DNA from: an uncultured Collinsella sp.
GTDB taxonomy: Bacteria; Actinomycetota; Coriobacteriia; Coriobacteriales; Coriobacteriaceae
DNA length: 7,696 bases
Reading direction: 5' to 3'
Assembly: GCA_902494935.1 (NCBI GenBank)
Contig: CABUVH010000094.1
Location: 1 to 7,696 of the forward strand
Under the pieces are notes generated by a model. The model had not been told where the DNA came from and made no database searches. It worked only from the letters and a program-made list of their open reading frames with translations. Below, piece by piece: positions 1 to 5,869 of the stretch. Position numbers and translations under genes: made by a program. Position 1 is the stretch's first letter. Each line of letters starts with the position of its first letter.

Positions 1-913
1 CGGAGGGGTCGCCTACGCCGTTATCAATTCCAGCTATTTTGCCTCAGCCTGGGGAAACCACGGCAACGGGGATTCCATTACCTGGACAAACGGTGGCTCA
101 TCGGGGACTCAATATACCTACACCAGAGAGTTTGGTGACGGTATCGCGCCCCAAAGCCTGGAGGGCGCAGTCCAGAAGGTTGATCTGTCCGTCGAGGGTA
201 ATGGCTATACGCTCGATATCCATGAGATGGCTATTGACCAAAACGGCTGCGGAGCCGTGACGTTTACGTTGTCCAATCCAAATGGCGTTAACTACTACAA
301 GCCGGCAGCAGAGACAGGCGAACTTGTTCTCTATGGTGAAGAAGAACAAGGCATCGGCACGCCCGACATGAACTTCGGCGAGGAATGGGCTGACACACGC
401 TGCACCATTGATAAGGACACATCAAGCGATACTGTCATTAATGGCACGATGTACTTTGCTTCTTTGGATCGCGAGCGAGGTTTTCAACATGCGGTCACCT
501 GGAATATCTCGTGGACCGAGGGCGAAGGCGAGGATGCGAAGCCGTTCGAGGCATCGACGCCCGAGTTTAGCGTTGGAGCGTACGTCGATACAAAGGAACT
601 CCGCTCCGATGACTCGCCTCTCGAGATCAGCCCGTTTTCTATCCAGACACACATCGATGATTTGGGCATTGACGCAGTCACGAAGAAGTTGACGGTTACC
701 TACAAGGATGGATCGGAGCAGATTATCGAAGATGACGACGCAGGGGCGTTCAACTTATATTTTTCTTATACGCGCAATAGCGGAGAGGACATCTGGGTGC
801 CAACGAAGTTGATTGATGTCGACCAAGTGGTCTCAGTAACGCTTGAGGGCACGAGGTGCACGTCAACAGGAGAGACCGAAACGGAAGAGTCCTTTACTAT
901 CGTCTATTCGTAA
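1..913 (+). CDS. Probable membrane-anchored extracytoplasmic protein, DUF4179-like, 3' part only
   Basis: The frame is open from the left edge (first whole codon at base 2) to a TAA at 911-913, so about 303 residues of a 5'-truncated protein are visible. The first residues, GGVAYAVINSSYFASAWG, look like the outer end of a membrane segment followed by an extracytoplasmic domain. The rest is polar, acidic and rich in beta-prone stretches, with a recognisable core around MAIDQNGCGAVTFTLSNPNG (bases 227-286). This resembles the DUF4179-type proteins that often sit next to ECF sigma factor genes as possible anti-sigma or surface-sensing proteins; that role is inference. Cysteines in NGCGA, DTRCT and GTRCT are the only ones visible. 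Codon use is less biased than in the operon downstream, with AGA and TTA codons present. The gene ends at its own terminator and is not part of the ribosomal operon. A surface adhesin-like protein is an alternative. Confidence 0.75.
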   Translation, partial: GGVAYAVINSSYFASAWGNHGNGDSITWTNGGSSGTQYTYTREFGDGIAPQSLEGAVQKVDLSVEGNGYTLDIHEMAIDQNGCGAVTFTLSNPNGVNYYKPAAETGELVLYGEEEQGIGTPDMNFGEEWADTRCTIDKDTSSDTVINGTMYFASLDRERGFQHAVTWNISWTEGEGEDAKPFEASTPEFSVGAYVDTKELRSDDSPLEISPFSIQTHIDDLGIDAVTKKLTVTYKDGSEQIIEDDDAGAFNLYFSYTRNSGEDIWVPTKLIDVDQVVSVTLEGTRCTSTGETETEESFTIVYS

Positions 914-918
914 GGTCT

Positions 919-953
919 GAGGCCGCTTCCTACTAGGGGAAGCGGCCTCTTTT
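919..953 (+). terminator. Rho-independent terminator of the upstream gene
   Basis: A perfect 12-bp stem (GAGGCCGCTTCC at 919-930 with GGAAGCGGCCTC at 938-949) closes a 7-nt loop and runs into TTTT at 950-953. It begins 6 bases after the stop codon of the upstream gene. Confidence 0.92.
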
Positions 954-1315
954 GCGTTAAATGGAAACGCCGCCGATTTCCATGCGACAGATGAGAGCAG
1001 ATTACCGCTGGAGCGCGACGTTTCCCCAGATAAAACCGATCAAAATAAACCTGTCCCTTTTTGGCAGGTAACGTTGCCCCGACGAGCACATCGGATTCCC
1101 GGTCCGGGCGGCCCGCTGTTTAAGTTTGTCGCGAGTTCCGCACGCAAAGGAAAGCACTTAATGTGCTTTCCGTCTTGCGCGGGACTGTAGAGCAGCAAAC
1201 TTAAACAGCGGGCCGCCCGGACCGGGAATCCGCCCCCGCGCACAGAAGGGGATTCCTTTTGTGTAGGCTTTGCGGAAATATGCTCATTTTGGGATACGCC
1301 CGGCGGCGTGGTCTG
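954..1315. other. Intergenic stretch without a convincing gene
   Basis: The gap between the upstream terminator and the rpsL promoter holds no reading frame with a ribosome binding site and protein-like composition. It contains a small hairpin (ATGGAAA 961-967 with TTTCCAT 977-983), a weak hairpin around CCTGTCCC (1049-1069) with a T-rich run on the minus strand, and the long inverted repeat described separately (1092-1232). No tRNA or known riboswitch was recognised. Confidence 0.6.
1092..1232. repeat. Long near-continuous inverted repeat (141-nt hairpin)
   Basis: The arms at 1092-1128 and 1196-1232 are perfect 37-bp reverse complements, GC-rich outside and ending inside in CTGTTTAAGTTTG and its complement. 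Pairing continues inward with interruptions: 1134-1140 with 1180-1186 (one G-T pair), 1143-1147 with 1175-1179 (a CA bulge at 1141-1142), and a perfect 9-bp terminal stem GGAAAGCAC (1149-1157) with GTGCTTTCC (1163-1171) around the loop TTAAT. No T-run follows either end, so it is not a normal terminator. It ends 83 bases upstream of the rpsL -35 box, so it would not be in the transcript from that promoter. No adjoining target-site duplication is obvious. It could be a palindromic interspersed repeat, a MITE-like remnant, or a structured RNA. Confidence 0.9.
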
Positions 1316-1344
1316 TTGACGGCACAGCTAACGCCACGTATCCT
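1316..1344 (+). promoter_or_regulatory. Predicted sigma-70-type promoter of the rpsL operon
   Basis: TTGACG (1316-1321, 5/6 match to the -35 consensus) is separated by exactly 17 bases from TATCCT (1339-1344, 4/6 match to the -10 consensus). The predicted start near 1351 gives a leader of roughly 85 bases before rpsL. It is the best-spaced promoter I found in the gap and lies where a str operon promoter is expected. Confidence 0.7.
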
Positions 1345-1363
1345 ATCGAACTGCGTGTTTCGT

Positions 1364-1381
1364 AGGGGGATGCTGACCCCT
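1364..1381 (+). promoter_or_regulatory. Small hairpin in the rpsL leader
   Basis: AGGGG (1364-1368) can pair with CCCCT (1377-1381) around an 8-nt loop in the predicted 5' leader of the operon. There is no following T-run. It may be a leader structure with no function; support is only the base pairing and the location. Confidence 0.3.
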
Positions 1382-1427
1382 CGATTCAAGCCGTTGCACT
1401 TTACAGAAAGCTGGAATCATTCGAGAA

Positions 1428-1440
1428 GGAGTACGCTTTG
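1428..1440 (+). promoter_or_regulatory. Ribosome binding site fixing the TTG start of rpsL
   Basis: GGAG (1428-1431, within AGAAGGAG) lies 6 bases before TTG at 1438-1440. The translation from this TTG begins PTINQLVRQGRRSVPKK, which is the conserved N-terminus of S12, so TTG is the start. Confidence 0.9.
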
Positions 1441-1815
1441 CCTACTATTAACCAGCTGGTTCGCCAGGGCCGTCGTTCCGTGCCCAAGAAGTCCAAGAAC
1501 GCTGCTCTGCAGCACAACTCCCAGAAGCGCGGCGTGTGCACCCGCGTCTTCACCACGAGCCCTAAGAAGCCGAACTCGGCTCTTCGTAAGGTTGCCCGTG
1601 TTCGCCTTGTCAACGGCATCGAAGTTACTGCTTACATCCCGGGTGAGGGCCACAACCTGCAGGAGCACTCCATCGTGCTCGTCCGCGGCGGTCGTGTCCG
1701 TGACCTCCCTGGTGTCCGTTATCACGTCATCCGTGGCGCCTACGACGCTGCTCCGGTCCAGAACCGTATGCAGGCCCGTTCCAAGTACGGTGCTAAGCGC
1801 CCCAAGGCTAAATAA
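1438..1815 (+). CDS. rpsL: 30S ribosomal protein S12
   Basis: This encodes ribosomal protein S12 of the small subunit, which lines the decoding centre and takes part in tRNA selection and translocation. The 125-residue product is full length for the family. It shows the N-terminal PTINQLVR, the first decoding loop TSPKKPNSALRK (Lys43 and Lys44, then Pro45), the EVTAYIPGEGHNLQEHS block, and the second loop GGRVRDLPGVRYH. Asp89, the residue methylthiolated by RimO in other bacteria, is present. Position 88 is Arg instead of the usual Lys (codon CGT at 1699-1701); Lys-to-Arg at this position is a known streptomycin-resistance change in Mycobacterium tuberculosis and E. coli. The start is TTG with a good ribosome binding site. 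It is the first gene of the operon, 73 bases ahead of rpsG, and is probably driven by the promoter at 1316-1344. Codon use is strongly biased, as expected for a highly expressed gene. Confidence 0.98.
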   Translation: MPTINQLVRQGRRSVPKKSKNAALQHNSQKRGVCTRVFTTSPKKPNSALRKVARVRLVNGIEVTAYIPGEGHNLQEHSIVLVRGGRVRDLPGVRYHVIRGAYDAAPVQNRMQARSKYGAKRPKAK

Positions 1816-1840
1816 GCCAGATAACGTTTTGATACTTTCG

Positions 1841-1866
1841 CCGTGTGCCGCCTAAGGGCCGCACGG
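1841..1866 (+). promoter_or_regulatory. Hairpin between rpsL and rpsG, candidate S7 feedback site
   Basis: CCGTGTG (1841-1847) pairs with CGCACGG (1860-1866), one G-T pair included, around a 12-nt loop, and ends 9 bases before the rpsG ribosome binding site. There is no T-run, so it is not a terminator. In E. coli, S7 represses its operon by binding the rpsL-rpsG intercistronic RNA. A similar role here is inferred from position only; I did not recognise the E. coli S7 target sequence. Confidence 0.4.
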
Positions 1867-1888
1867 TAGACACTTAAGGAGATTTCAC

Positions 1889-2362
1889 ATGCCGCGTCGT
1901 GCAGCAGCTAATCGTCGTGAGGTTCAGCCTGACGCCGTTTACAACAACCGCCTGGTGACTCAGCTCATCAACAAGGTCCTTCTTGACGGCAAGAAGGCCA
2001 CCGCTGAGCGCATCGTTTACACCGCTTTCGAGATCGTTGCCGAGAAGTCCGAGGGTGGCGACGCTCTCGCTACCTTCAAGAAGGCTATGGACAACGTCAA
2101 GCCCACGCTCGAGGTTAAGCCCAAGCGTGTCGGTGGCGCTACCTATCAGGTCCCGATGGAGGTCAACTCCCGTCGTTCCACCGCTCTGGGCATCCGCTGG
2201 ATCGTCAACTTCTCCCGCGCTCGCAAGGAGAAGACCATGGCCGAGCGTCTCGCCAACGAGATCCTCGACGCCTCCAACGGCCTGGGCGCTTCCGTCAAGA
2301 AGCGTGAGGACGTCTTCAAGATGGCCGAGGCCAACCGCGCGTTCTCTCACTATCGTTGGTAA
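1889..2362 (+). CDS. rpsG: 30S ribosomal protein S7
   Basis: This encodes ribosomal protein S7, a primary binder of the 3' major domain of 16S rRNA that nucleates assembly of the 30S head and contacts E-site tRNA. The 157-residue product is the normal bacterial length and begins MPRRAAANRREVQPDAVYNN. Family landmarks include LINKVLLDGKKATAERIVY (about residues 26-44), the KPTLEVKPKRVGGATYQVP hairpin region, RRSTALGIRWIV, and the C-terminal EANRAFSHYRW. The ATG is preceded by AAGGAG at 1876-1881 with 7 bases spacing. It lies 73 bases after rpsL and 19 bases before fusA in the same orientation, so co-transcription is likely. In E. coli S7 is the autogenous repressor of this operon. Confidence 0.98.
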   Translation: MPRRAAANRREVQPDAVYNNRLVTQLINKVLLDGKKATAERIVYTAFEIVAEKSEGGDALATFKKAMDNVKPTLEVKPKRVGGATYQVPMEVNSRRSTALGIRWIVNFSRARKEKTMAERLANEILDASNGLGASVKKREDVFKMAEANRAFSHYRW

Positions 2363-2381
2363 GTTAAGGTAAGGAACTAAC

Positions 2382-4481
2382 ATGGCTAAGCCTAAGTACA
2401 AGCTTTCCGATACCCGTAACATCGGCATCATGGCTCACATCGATGCCGGTAAGACCACCACGACCGAGCGTATTCTTTACTACACCGGTAAGACCCACAA
2501 GATCGGTGAGGTCCATGAGGGCGCTGCCACCATGGACTGGATGGTTCAGGAGCAGGAGCGCGGCGTAACCATTACCTCCGCTGCTACCACCTGCTTCTGG
2601 AACAAGGACGGTAAGGACTACCGCATCCAGATCATCGACACCCCGGGCCACGTTGACTTCACCGCCGAGGTCGAGCGCTGCCTGCGCGTCCTCGATGGCG
2701 CTGTCGCCGTCTTCGACGCTGTTGCCGGCGTTCAGCCCCAGTCTGAGACCGTTTGGCGTCAGGCTTCTACCTTCAACGTCCCCCGCATCGCCTTCATCAA
2801 CAAGTATGACCGCGTGGGCGCTGACTTCTTCAACGCTATCGAGACCATGAAGGATCGTCTCGACGCCAACGCCGTGGCCGCTCAGGTCCCGATGGGCGCC
2901 GAGGACAACTTCTGGGGCGTCATCGACCTGGTCACCATGACTGCATGGGACTTCAAGGCCGACGAGAAGGGTATGACCTACCCCGAGCCGATGGACGAGA
3001 TCCCGGCTGAGTTTGCCGACATCGCTGCCACCAAGCGCGAGGAGCTCCTCGACGCTGCTGCCAGCTTTGACGACGAGCTCATGGAGAAGATCCTCATGGA
3101 GGAGGACTTCACCGTCGAGGAGCTCAAGGCCGCTCTGCGCAAGGGCGTTCTGGCCAACGAGCTCAACCTCGTCTTCGTGGGCTCCGCCTACAAGAACAAG
3201 GGCGTTCAGGAGCTGCTCGACGCTGTCGTCGACTACCTGCCCAGCCCGCTCGACGTCGAGGCCGTCACCGGTACCGATCCGGACACCGGCGAGGAGATCC
3301 AGCGTCATCCTTCCTTCGACGAGCCCTTCTCCGGCCTGGTCTTCAAGATCATGACCGACCCGTTCGTCGGTAAGCTCACCTATGTCCGCGTTTACTCCGG
3401 CCGCGCTGAGTCCGGCTCCTACGTGGTCAACGCTTCCAACGGTCAGCGCGAGCGTCTCGGCCGCATCCTCGAGATGAACGCCGCCGAGCGTATCGACCGT
3501 GACGACGCTGCCGCCGGCGACATCGTCGCTTGCGTCGGCTTCAAGAACTCCACCACCGGTGACACCCTGTGCGAAGAGGGCAAGGAGATCGTCCTCGAGA
3601 AGATCGAGTTCGCTAAGCCCGTTATCGACGTTGCCATCGAGCCCAAGACCAAGGCCGAGCAGGACAAGATGTCCCTGGCTCTGACCAAGCTCGCCGAGGA
3701 GGACCCGACCTTCCAGGTGTCCACCAACCACGAGACCGGCCAGACCATCATCGCCGGCATGGGCGAGCTGCACCTCGAGATCATCGTCGACCGTCTGCTC
3801 CGCGAGTTCAAGGTTGACGCTAACGTTGGTAAGCCCCAGGTTGCCTACCGCGAGACCGCTGGTCACGACGTCGAGAAGGCTGAGGGCAAGTTCGTCCGCC
3901 AGTCCGGCGGTCGCGGTCAGTACGGCCACGCCGTCATCAAGCTCGAGAAGATGGAGGAGGGCTTCGGCTACGAGTTCGTCAACGCTATCGTCGGCGGCGT
4001 CGTGCCCAAGGAGTACATCCCGTCCATCGACAAGGGCATCCAGGAGGCCCTGAACACCGGTGTTATCGCCGGCTTCCCGGTTCTCGACGTCAAGGTCACC
4101 CTGTTCGACGGTTCTTACCACGAGGTCGACTCCTCCGAGGCCGCCTTCAAGATCGCCGGTTCCATGGCTATCAAGGACGCCCTCAAGAAGTCCGATCCGC
4201 AGCTGCTCGAGCCGATCATGGCTGTCGAGGTCGAGACCCCCGAGCAGTACATGGGCGACGTTATGGGCAACCTCTCCGGTCGCCGCGGCAAGATCGAGGG
4301 TATGGAGGATCGCAAGAACAGCAAGCTCATCCGTGCCAAGGTGCCGCTGGGCGAGATGTTCGGTTACGCTACCGACCTTCGCTCCCAGACCCAGGGCCGT
4401 GCATCCTACACGATGCAGTTCGACTCTTATGAGCCTGCGCCCAAGTCCATCGTGGACGAGGTCATGAGCAAGAACGCCTAA
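2382..4481 (+). CDS. fusA: Elongation factor G
   Basis: EF-G is the cytosolic GTPase that drives tRNA-mRNA translocation and, with ribosome recycling factor, splits post-termination ribosomes. At 699 residues it is full length. The GTP-binding motifs are AHIDAGKT (residues 18-25), the switch I element RGVTIT (60-65), DTPGH (86-90) and NKYD (140-143). The third residue of the last motif is Tyr, where most EF-Gs have Met or Leu; the Asn, Lys and Asp that read guanine are intact. Later domains are complete, with the domain IV segment RQSGGRGQYGH (506-516) and the tip histidine His580 in GSYHEVDSSEAAF. The ATG follows AAGGA at 2371-2375 with 6 bases spacing. It sits between rpsG and rpsJ. Codon bias is extreme: no TTA, CTA or TCA codons occur in frame, which leaves the whole opposite strand open. 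Confidence 0.98.
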   Translation: MAKPKYKLSDTRNIGIMAHIDAGKTTTTERILYYTGKTHKIGEVHEGAATMDWMVQEQERGVTITSAATTCFWNKDGKDYRIQIIDTPGHVDFTAEVERCLRVLDGAVAVFDAVAGVQPQSETVWRQASTFNVPRIAFINKYDRVGADFFNAIETMKDRLDANAVAAQVPMGAEDNFWGVIDLVTMTAWDFKADEKGMTYPEPMDEIPAEFADIAATKREELLDAAASFDDELMEKILMEEDFTVEELKAALRKGVLANELNLVFVGSAYKNKGVQELLDAVVDYLPSPLDVEAVTGTDPDTGEEIQRHPSFDEPFSGLVFKIMTDPFVGKLTYVRVYSGRAESGSYVVNASNGQRERLGRILEMNAAERIDRDDAAAGDIVACVGFKNSTTGDTLCEEGKEIVLEKIEFAKPVIDVAIEPKTKAEQDKMSLALTKLAEEDPTFQVSTNHETGQTIIAGMGELHLEIIVDRLLREFKVDANVGKPQVAYRETAGHDVEKAEGKFVRQSGGRGQYGHAVIKLEKMEEGFGYEFVNAIVGGVVPKEYIPSIDKGIQEALNTGVIAGFPVLDVKVTLFDGSYHEVDSSEAAFKIAGSMAIKDALKKSDPQLLEPIMAVEVETPEQYMGDVMGNLSGRRGKIEGMEDRKNSKLIRAKVPLGEMFGYATDLRSQTQGRASYTMQFDSYEPAPKSIVDEVMSKNA

Positions 4482-4506
4482 GTTCGAGCTCCCTGTTACG
4501 TAATCC

Positions 4507-4525
4507 TGCGAGAACATCTCTCGCA
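4507..4525 (+). promoter_or_regulatory. Hairpin in the fusA-rpsJ spacer
   Basis: TGCGAGA (4507-4513) and TCTCGCA (4519-4525) form a perfect 7-bp stem with a 5-nt loop, 6 bases before the GGAGG of rpsJ. The sequence after it (CTCTTTGG) is only weakly T-rich, so a partial attenuator, an RNA processing site or a translation-control hairpin are all possible. Confidence 0.4.
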
Positions 4526-4531
4526 CTCTTT

Positions 4532-4545
4532 GGAGGTTTAAGTTG
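4532..4545 (+). promoter_or_regulatory. Ribosome binding site fixing the TTG start of rpsJ
   Basis: GGAGG (4532-4536) lies 6 bases before TTG at 4543-4545. Translation from here gives MATQKIRIRLKGYDH, the conserved S10 N-terminus, so TTG is the start codon. Confidence 0.9.
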
Positions 4546-4851
4546 GCTACCCAGAAGATCCGCATTCGCCTCAAGGGCTATGATCACGAGGTCGTCGATC
4601 AGTCCGCGAAGCTCATCGTCGAGACCGCTCAGAAGACCGGCGCTCGCGTTTCCGGTCCTGTCCCCCTGCCCACCGAGCGCAACCTGTACACGGTTATCCG
4701 CTCGCCGCACGTGAACAAGGACTCCCGTGAGCAGTTCGAGATGCGCACCCACAAGCGCCTCATCGACATCCTCGACCCCACCTCGGGCACCGTTGATTCG
4801 CTCATGCGTCTCGACCTCCCCGCTGGCGTCGACATCGACATCAAGCTCTAA
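4543..4851 (+). CDS. rpsJ: 30S ribosomal protein S10 (NusE)
   Basis: S10 is a head protein of the 30S subunit and, as NusE, partners NusB in transcription antitermination and links RNA polymerase-bound NusG to the ribosome. The 102-residue product is the standard length. It has the IRIRLKGYDHEVVDQSA N-terminal strand-helix, the extended loop with VSGPVPLPTERNLYTVIRSP, and the C-terminal DSLMRLDLPAGVDIDIKL. It starts with TTG 61 bases after fusA and is followed directly by a strong terminator. In many bacteria S10 is the first gene of the large S10 operon ahead of rplC; here it is instead the last gene of the rpsL-rpsG-fusA group. Confidence 0.98.
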   Translation: MATQKIRIRLKGYDHEVVDQSAKLIVETAQKTGARVSGPVPLPTERNLYTVIRSPHVNKDSREQFEMRTHKRLIDILDPTSGTVDSLMRLDLPAGVDIDIKL

Positions 4852-4870
4852 GCGATATCGCTCATAGCTT

Positions 4871-4913
4871 AAAGGGCCCCGCTGCCGTTACGGTAGCGGG
4901 GCCCTTTTGTTTT
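4871..4913 (+). terminator. Rho-independent terminator of the rpsL-rpsG-fusA-rpsJ operon
   Basis: A long GC-rich stem (AAAGGGCCCCGCTGCCG, 4871-4887, with the complementary arm 4891-4907, one G-T pair at 4884/4894) closes a TTA loop. It is followed by TTTTGTTTT at 4905-4913, whose first three T also pair with AAA in the stem. It lies 19 bases past the rpsJ stop, between convergent rpsJ and birA. On the minus strand the stem is followed only by TTTAA, so it may serve birA as well, more weakly. Confidence 0.95.
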
Positions 4914-4967
4914 GAGTTTAGATTTTGGGATAGCGAATTCGTCTGCCGAGCCGGCGGCTGCGGCGCC

Positions 4968-5744
4968 CTATTCGCTCAGGGGGCGCAAGGATGCTTCTTC
5001 GAAGTGGAAGACGCACAAGCCGCTCTCGGTCTCAATGCATGCGCGGCCGCAATCGTCGACCGTTCTAAATATGCCTCGTGCCAGCTCGTCTCCAGCGGGG
5101 GAGCGGGCGATAACGTGCTTCCCGATCCAATTGAGGTGAGCGATATATTCGTCGTGGACGGGCGCGAGCGGACCGGCGTTTTCTTCCATGGCGTTGAGGC
5201 GCTCTGCCCAGGTATCTACAGCGTCTATAACTGCGTGATAGACCTCATCGAGGAGCATGTCGACGGCGGGAACGCTCTCGTTGAGGTCCGAGAGGCCAAT
5301 TGCCGCCAGGCCGCCATCGGGCACCTCTTGGGGCGTGTAGTTTACGTTGACACCAATGCCGCAGACGGCGAAAGGTTTGCCTTCGTTATCGCGTGCGGCC
5401 TCGACCAGAATGCCGCCGAGCTTGCGTCCTCGCGCGACCAGGTCGTTGGGCCATTTGAGGGCTATTTCGCTTGCAAGGCCTTGCTTTTCGAGTGCTTCGA
5501 GCACCGCTAGGCCGCTGACGGCGGCAAGACCAGAGTACTTTGCGGGATTAACGCATGGACGCAGGACAATCGAAAGCAATAGGTTGCCGGCGGTTGAATC
5601 CCACTTGTGGCCGCGCCGGCCGCGTCCTGCCGTTTGCGCGCGGGCGGCAAGTCCTGTGCCGTGCGGCGCTCCCTGTTTTCCTGCTTCGAGCAGGTCATCG
5701 TTGGTCGATCCGGTTACGTCGACAATCGTTAATTGGGCATCCAT
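4968..5744 (-). CDS. birA: Biotin--[acetyl-CoA-carboxylase] ligase, monofunctional
   Basis: Biotin-protein ligase forms biotinyl-5'-AMP from biotin and ATP and attaches biotin to the lysine of biotin carboxyl carrier proteins, notably that of acetyl-CoA carboxylase. The 258-residue product starts at the catalytic domain: STN (13-15), the adenylate-binding loop GRGRRG (40-45), KWPND (97-101), GRKLGGILVE (106-115, with Lys108 matching the catalytic lysine in the RKL motif) and GIGVNVN (129-135), followed by a small C-terminal domain. There is no N-terminal winged helix, so it is a class I ligase that should not act as the BirA repressor. The ATG at 5742-5744 was chosen because AAGGAGGT (plus-strand 5755-5762) precedes it by 10 bases and homology begins there; an upstream ATG at 5825 lacks a ribosome binding site. 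It converges on rpsJ and diverges from fabH, a sensible neighbour since biotinylated carboxylase supplies malonyl-CoA. Confidence 0.95.
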   Translation of the reverse strand: MDAQLTIVDVTGSTNDDLLEAGKQGAPHGTGLAARAQTAGRGRRGHKWDSTAGNLLLSIVLRPCVNPAKYSGLAAVSGLAVLEALEKQGLASEIALKWPNDLVARGRKLGGILVEAARDNEGKPFAVCGIGVNVNYTPQEVPDGGLAAIGLSDLNESVPAVDMLLDEVYHAVIDAVDTWAERLNAMEENAGPLAPVHDEYIAHLNWIGKHVIARSPAGDELARGIFRTVDDCGRACIETESGLCVFHFEEASLRPLSE

Positions 5745-5754
5745 AGCGGCTGCT

Positions 5755-5762
5755 ACCTCCTT
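5755..5762 (-). promoter_or_regulatory. birA ribosome binding site
   Basis: Read on the minus strand this is AAGGAGGT, a near-perfect anti-Shine-Dalgarno match, 10 bases before the ATG at 5744. It decides the shorter birA start over the ATG at 5825. Confidence 0.85.
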
Positions 5763-5838
5763 ATTGAATAAGTGAATGACGCAATGGTGTCGAGAGATAG
5801 ACACAATGTGAAGCCTTTGTCGCATTTGGACAATTTAA

Positions 5839-5855
5839 TGTTAACACGTCAACAA
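5839..5855. promoter_or_regulatory. Operator-like palindromic repeat 1 in the birA-fabH spacer
   Basis: TGTTAACACGTCAACAA. The first 16 bases are an imperfect palindrome (TGTTrACryGTyAACA, 12 of 16 positions symmetric). A copy with one mismatch lies at 5887-5903, 48 bases downstream. It overlaps the region where a fabH -35 element would lie and is upstream of birA on the other strand. It is probably a binding site for a dimeric regulator that is not encoded in this window. I do not recognise it as a FapR or FabT site. Confidence 0.6.
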
Positions 5856-5869
5856 AGACTGAAATGCGT

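Noticed and set aside
1092..1232. Long inverted repeat as a transcription terminator
   Set aside because: Neither end is followed by a T-run, the upstream gene already has its own terminator at 919-953, and the size is far beyond a normal terminator.
1092..1232. Long inverted repeat as a CRISPR array or insertion sequence
   Set aside because: There are only two arms in inverted orientation, no spacer-repeat periodicity, no transposase reading frame and no clear target duplication.
1259..1855. 198-codon plus-strand frame overlapping the rpsL leader and rpsL
   Set aside because: It runs through rpsL in another frame, is rich in Ser, Arg and Cys of low complexity, and has no homology-like features.
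2364..4574. 736-codon open frame on the minus strand opposite fusA
   Set aside because: It is codon-aligned with fusA, has a composition dominated by Leu, Val, Gly and Asp as expected from reverse-complemented biased codons, and resembles no protein family.
5004..5510. 168-codon plus-strand frame inside birA
   Set aside because: It is a shadow of birA, whose catalytic motifs are clear on the other strand.
5745..5825. N-terminal extension of birA from the ATG at 5825
   Set aside because: There is no ribosome binding site upstream of it, and the extension does not resemble a winged-helix domain. The ATG at 5744 has a near-perfect site and matches where the family homology starts.
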